Part shown: positions 14,715 to 14,795 of the stretch, piece by piece | Layout: every line of letters starts with the position of its first letter | Numbering within the stretch: position 1 is the first letter of the stretch | Assembly (NCBI GenBank): GCA_016882345.1 | Contig: VGQR01000017.1 | Coordinates: 1-14,795, forward strand | DNA: 14,795 nt | Direction: 5' to 3' | From: Cyanobacteria bacterium K_DeepCast_35m_m2_023 | GTDB taxonomy: Bacteria > Cyanobacteriota > Cyanobacteriia > PCC-6307 > Cyanobiaceae | The notes under the pieces: generated by a model | What the model saw: only the letters and a program-made list of their open reading frames with translations | Database searches by the model: none | Told to the model about the DNA's origin: nothing | Translations under genes and position numbers: made by a program

Positions 14715-14795
14715 GGGTCTGATGCGGTGGGATGAACAGCGGGAGGCAGAACGGAACCGTGGCGCCTCAGTCGGCGCTCACCTGGGTCACGGTCA
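14715..14795. other. Region upstream of the ATPase gene, no feature seen
   Basis: The remaining 81 bases at the right edge hold the in-frame stop upstream of the ATPase (near 14778-14780). No recognisable promoter, Fur-like box or other operator, and no supported gene, could be found. Confidence 0.5.

Noticed and set aside
1..14795. CRISPR arrays, insertion sequences, tRNA or rRNA genes
   Set aside because: No regularly spaced direct repeats, transposase-like proteins with terminal repeats, or recognisable tRNA/rRNA segments were found on either strand by eye.

Overview
The window is about 14.8 kb of GC-rich bacterial DNA with little non-coding sequence. It most resembles a picocyanobacterium of the Synechococcus/Cyanobium type. 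This rests on a Nif11-domain peptide, a GC-rich compact layout with weak ribosome binding sites, and the general look of the conserved hypotheticals; it is a judgement from sequence style, not a search result. Twelve intact protein genes and one truncated gene are supported. No RNA genes, insertion sequences, phage genes or CRISPR array were seen, and no gene-free stretch exceeds 300 bases.

Region 1 (1-1583, + strand) is the 3' three quarters of a glycogen debranching enzyme (GlgX, GH13), cut by the left edge. Region 2 (1580-6271, - strand) is a tightly packed run of seven genes read in the order RidA-family protein, cupin, SMP-30/gluconolactonase, Nif11-domain peptide, GlcG/HbpS-family protein, two-domain VOC protein, and CAX-type cation/proton antiporter. 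Three junctions are 4-base start/stop overlaps, so it is very probably one operon. Its last gene meets glgX with overlapping convergent stop codons. Region 3 (6432-7760, + strand) starts divergently across a 160-bp intergenic region. It holds an SDR resembling NAD(P)-dependent glucose 1-dehydrogenase and a small MerR-like HTH protein. The glucose dehydrogenase and gluconolactonase on the two sides of the shared promoter region would catalyse consecutive steps, glucose to gluconolactone to gluconate. The remaining enzymes look like carbonyl, enamine or oxidative-damage chemistry of unknown substrate.

Region 4 (7761-9360, + strand) has two overlapping hairpins and a CPA1/NhaP-like antiporter in which the usual Asn-Asp ion-binding pair is replaced by Ser-Ala. 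Its 3' part is markedly AT-richer than the surroundings.

Region 5 (9430-14714, - strand) is the most unusual part. A complete P1B-like P-type ATPase, which carries a C-terminal HTH-like domain, is followed by a small two-helix membrane protein and then by a second, full-length P-type ATPase homologue that has lost every catalytic motif. All three proteins begin with a similar cysteine-motif-free HMA-like domain. This looks like a metal transport complex pairing an active pump with a pseudo-ATPase and a small membrane subunit. A relation to iron-organelle (ferrosome, Fez) type P-type ATPase clusters is possible but not shown.
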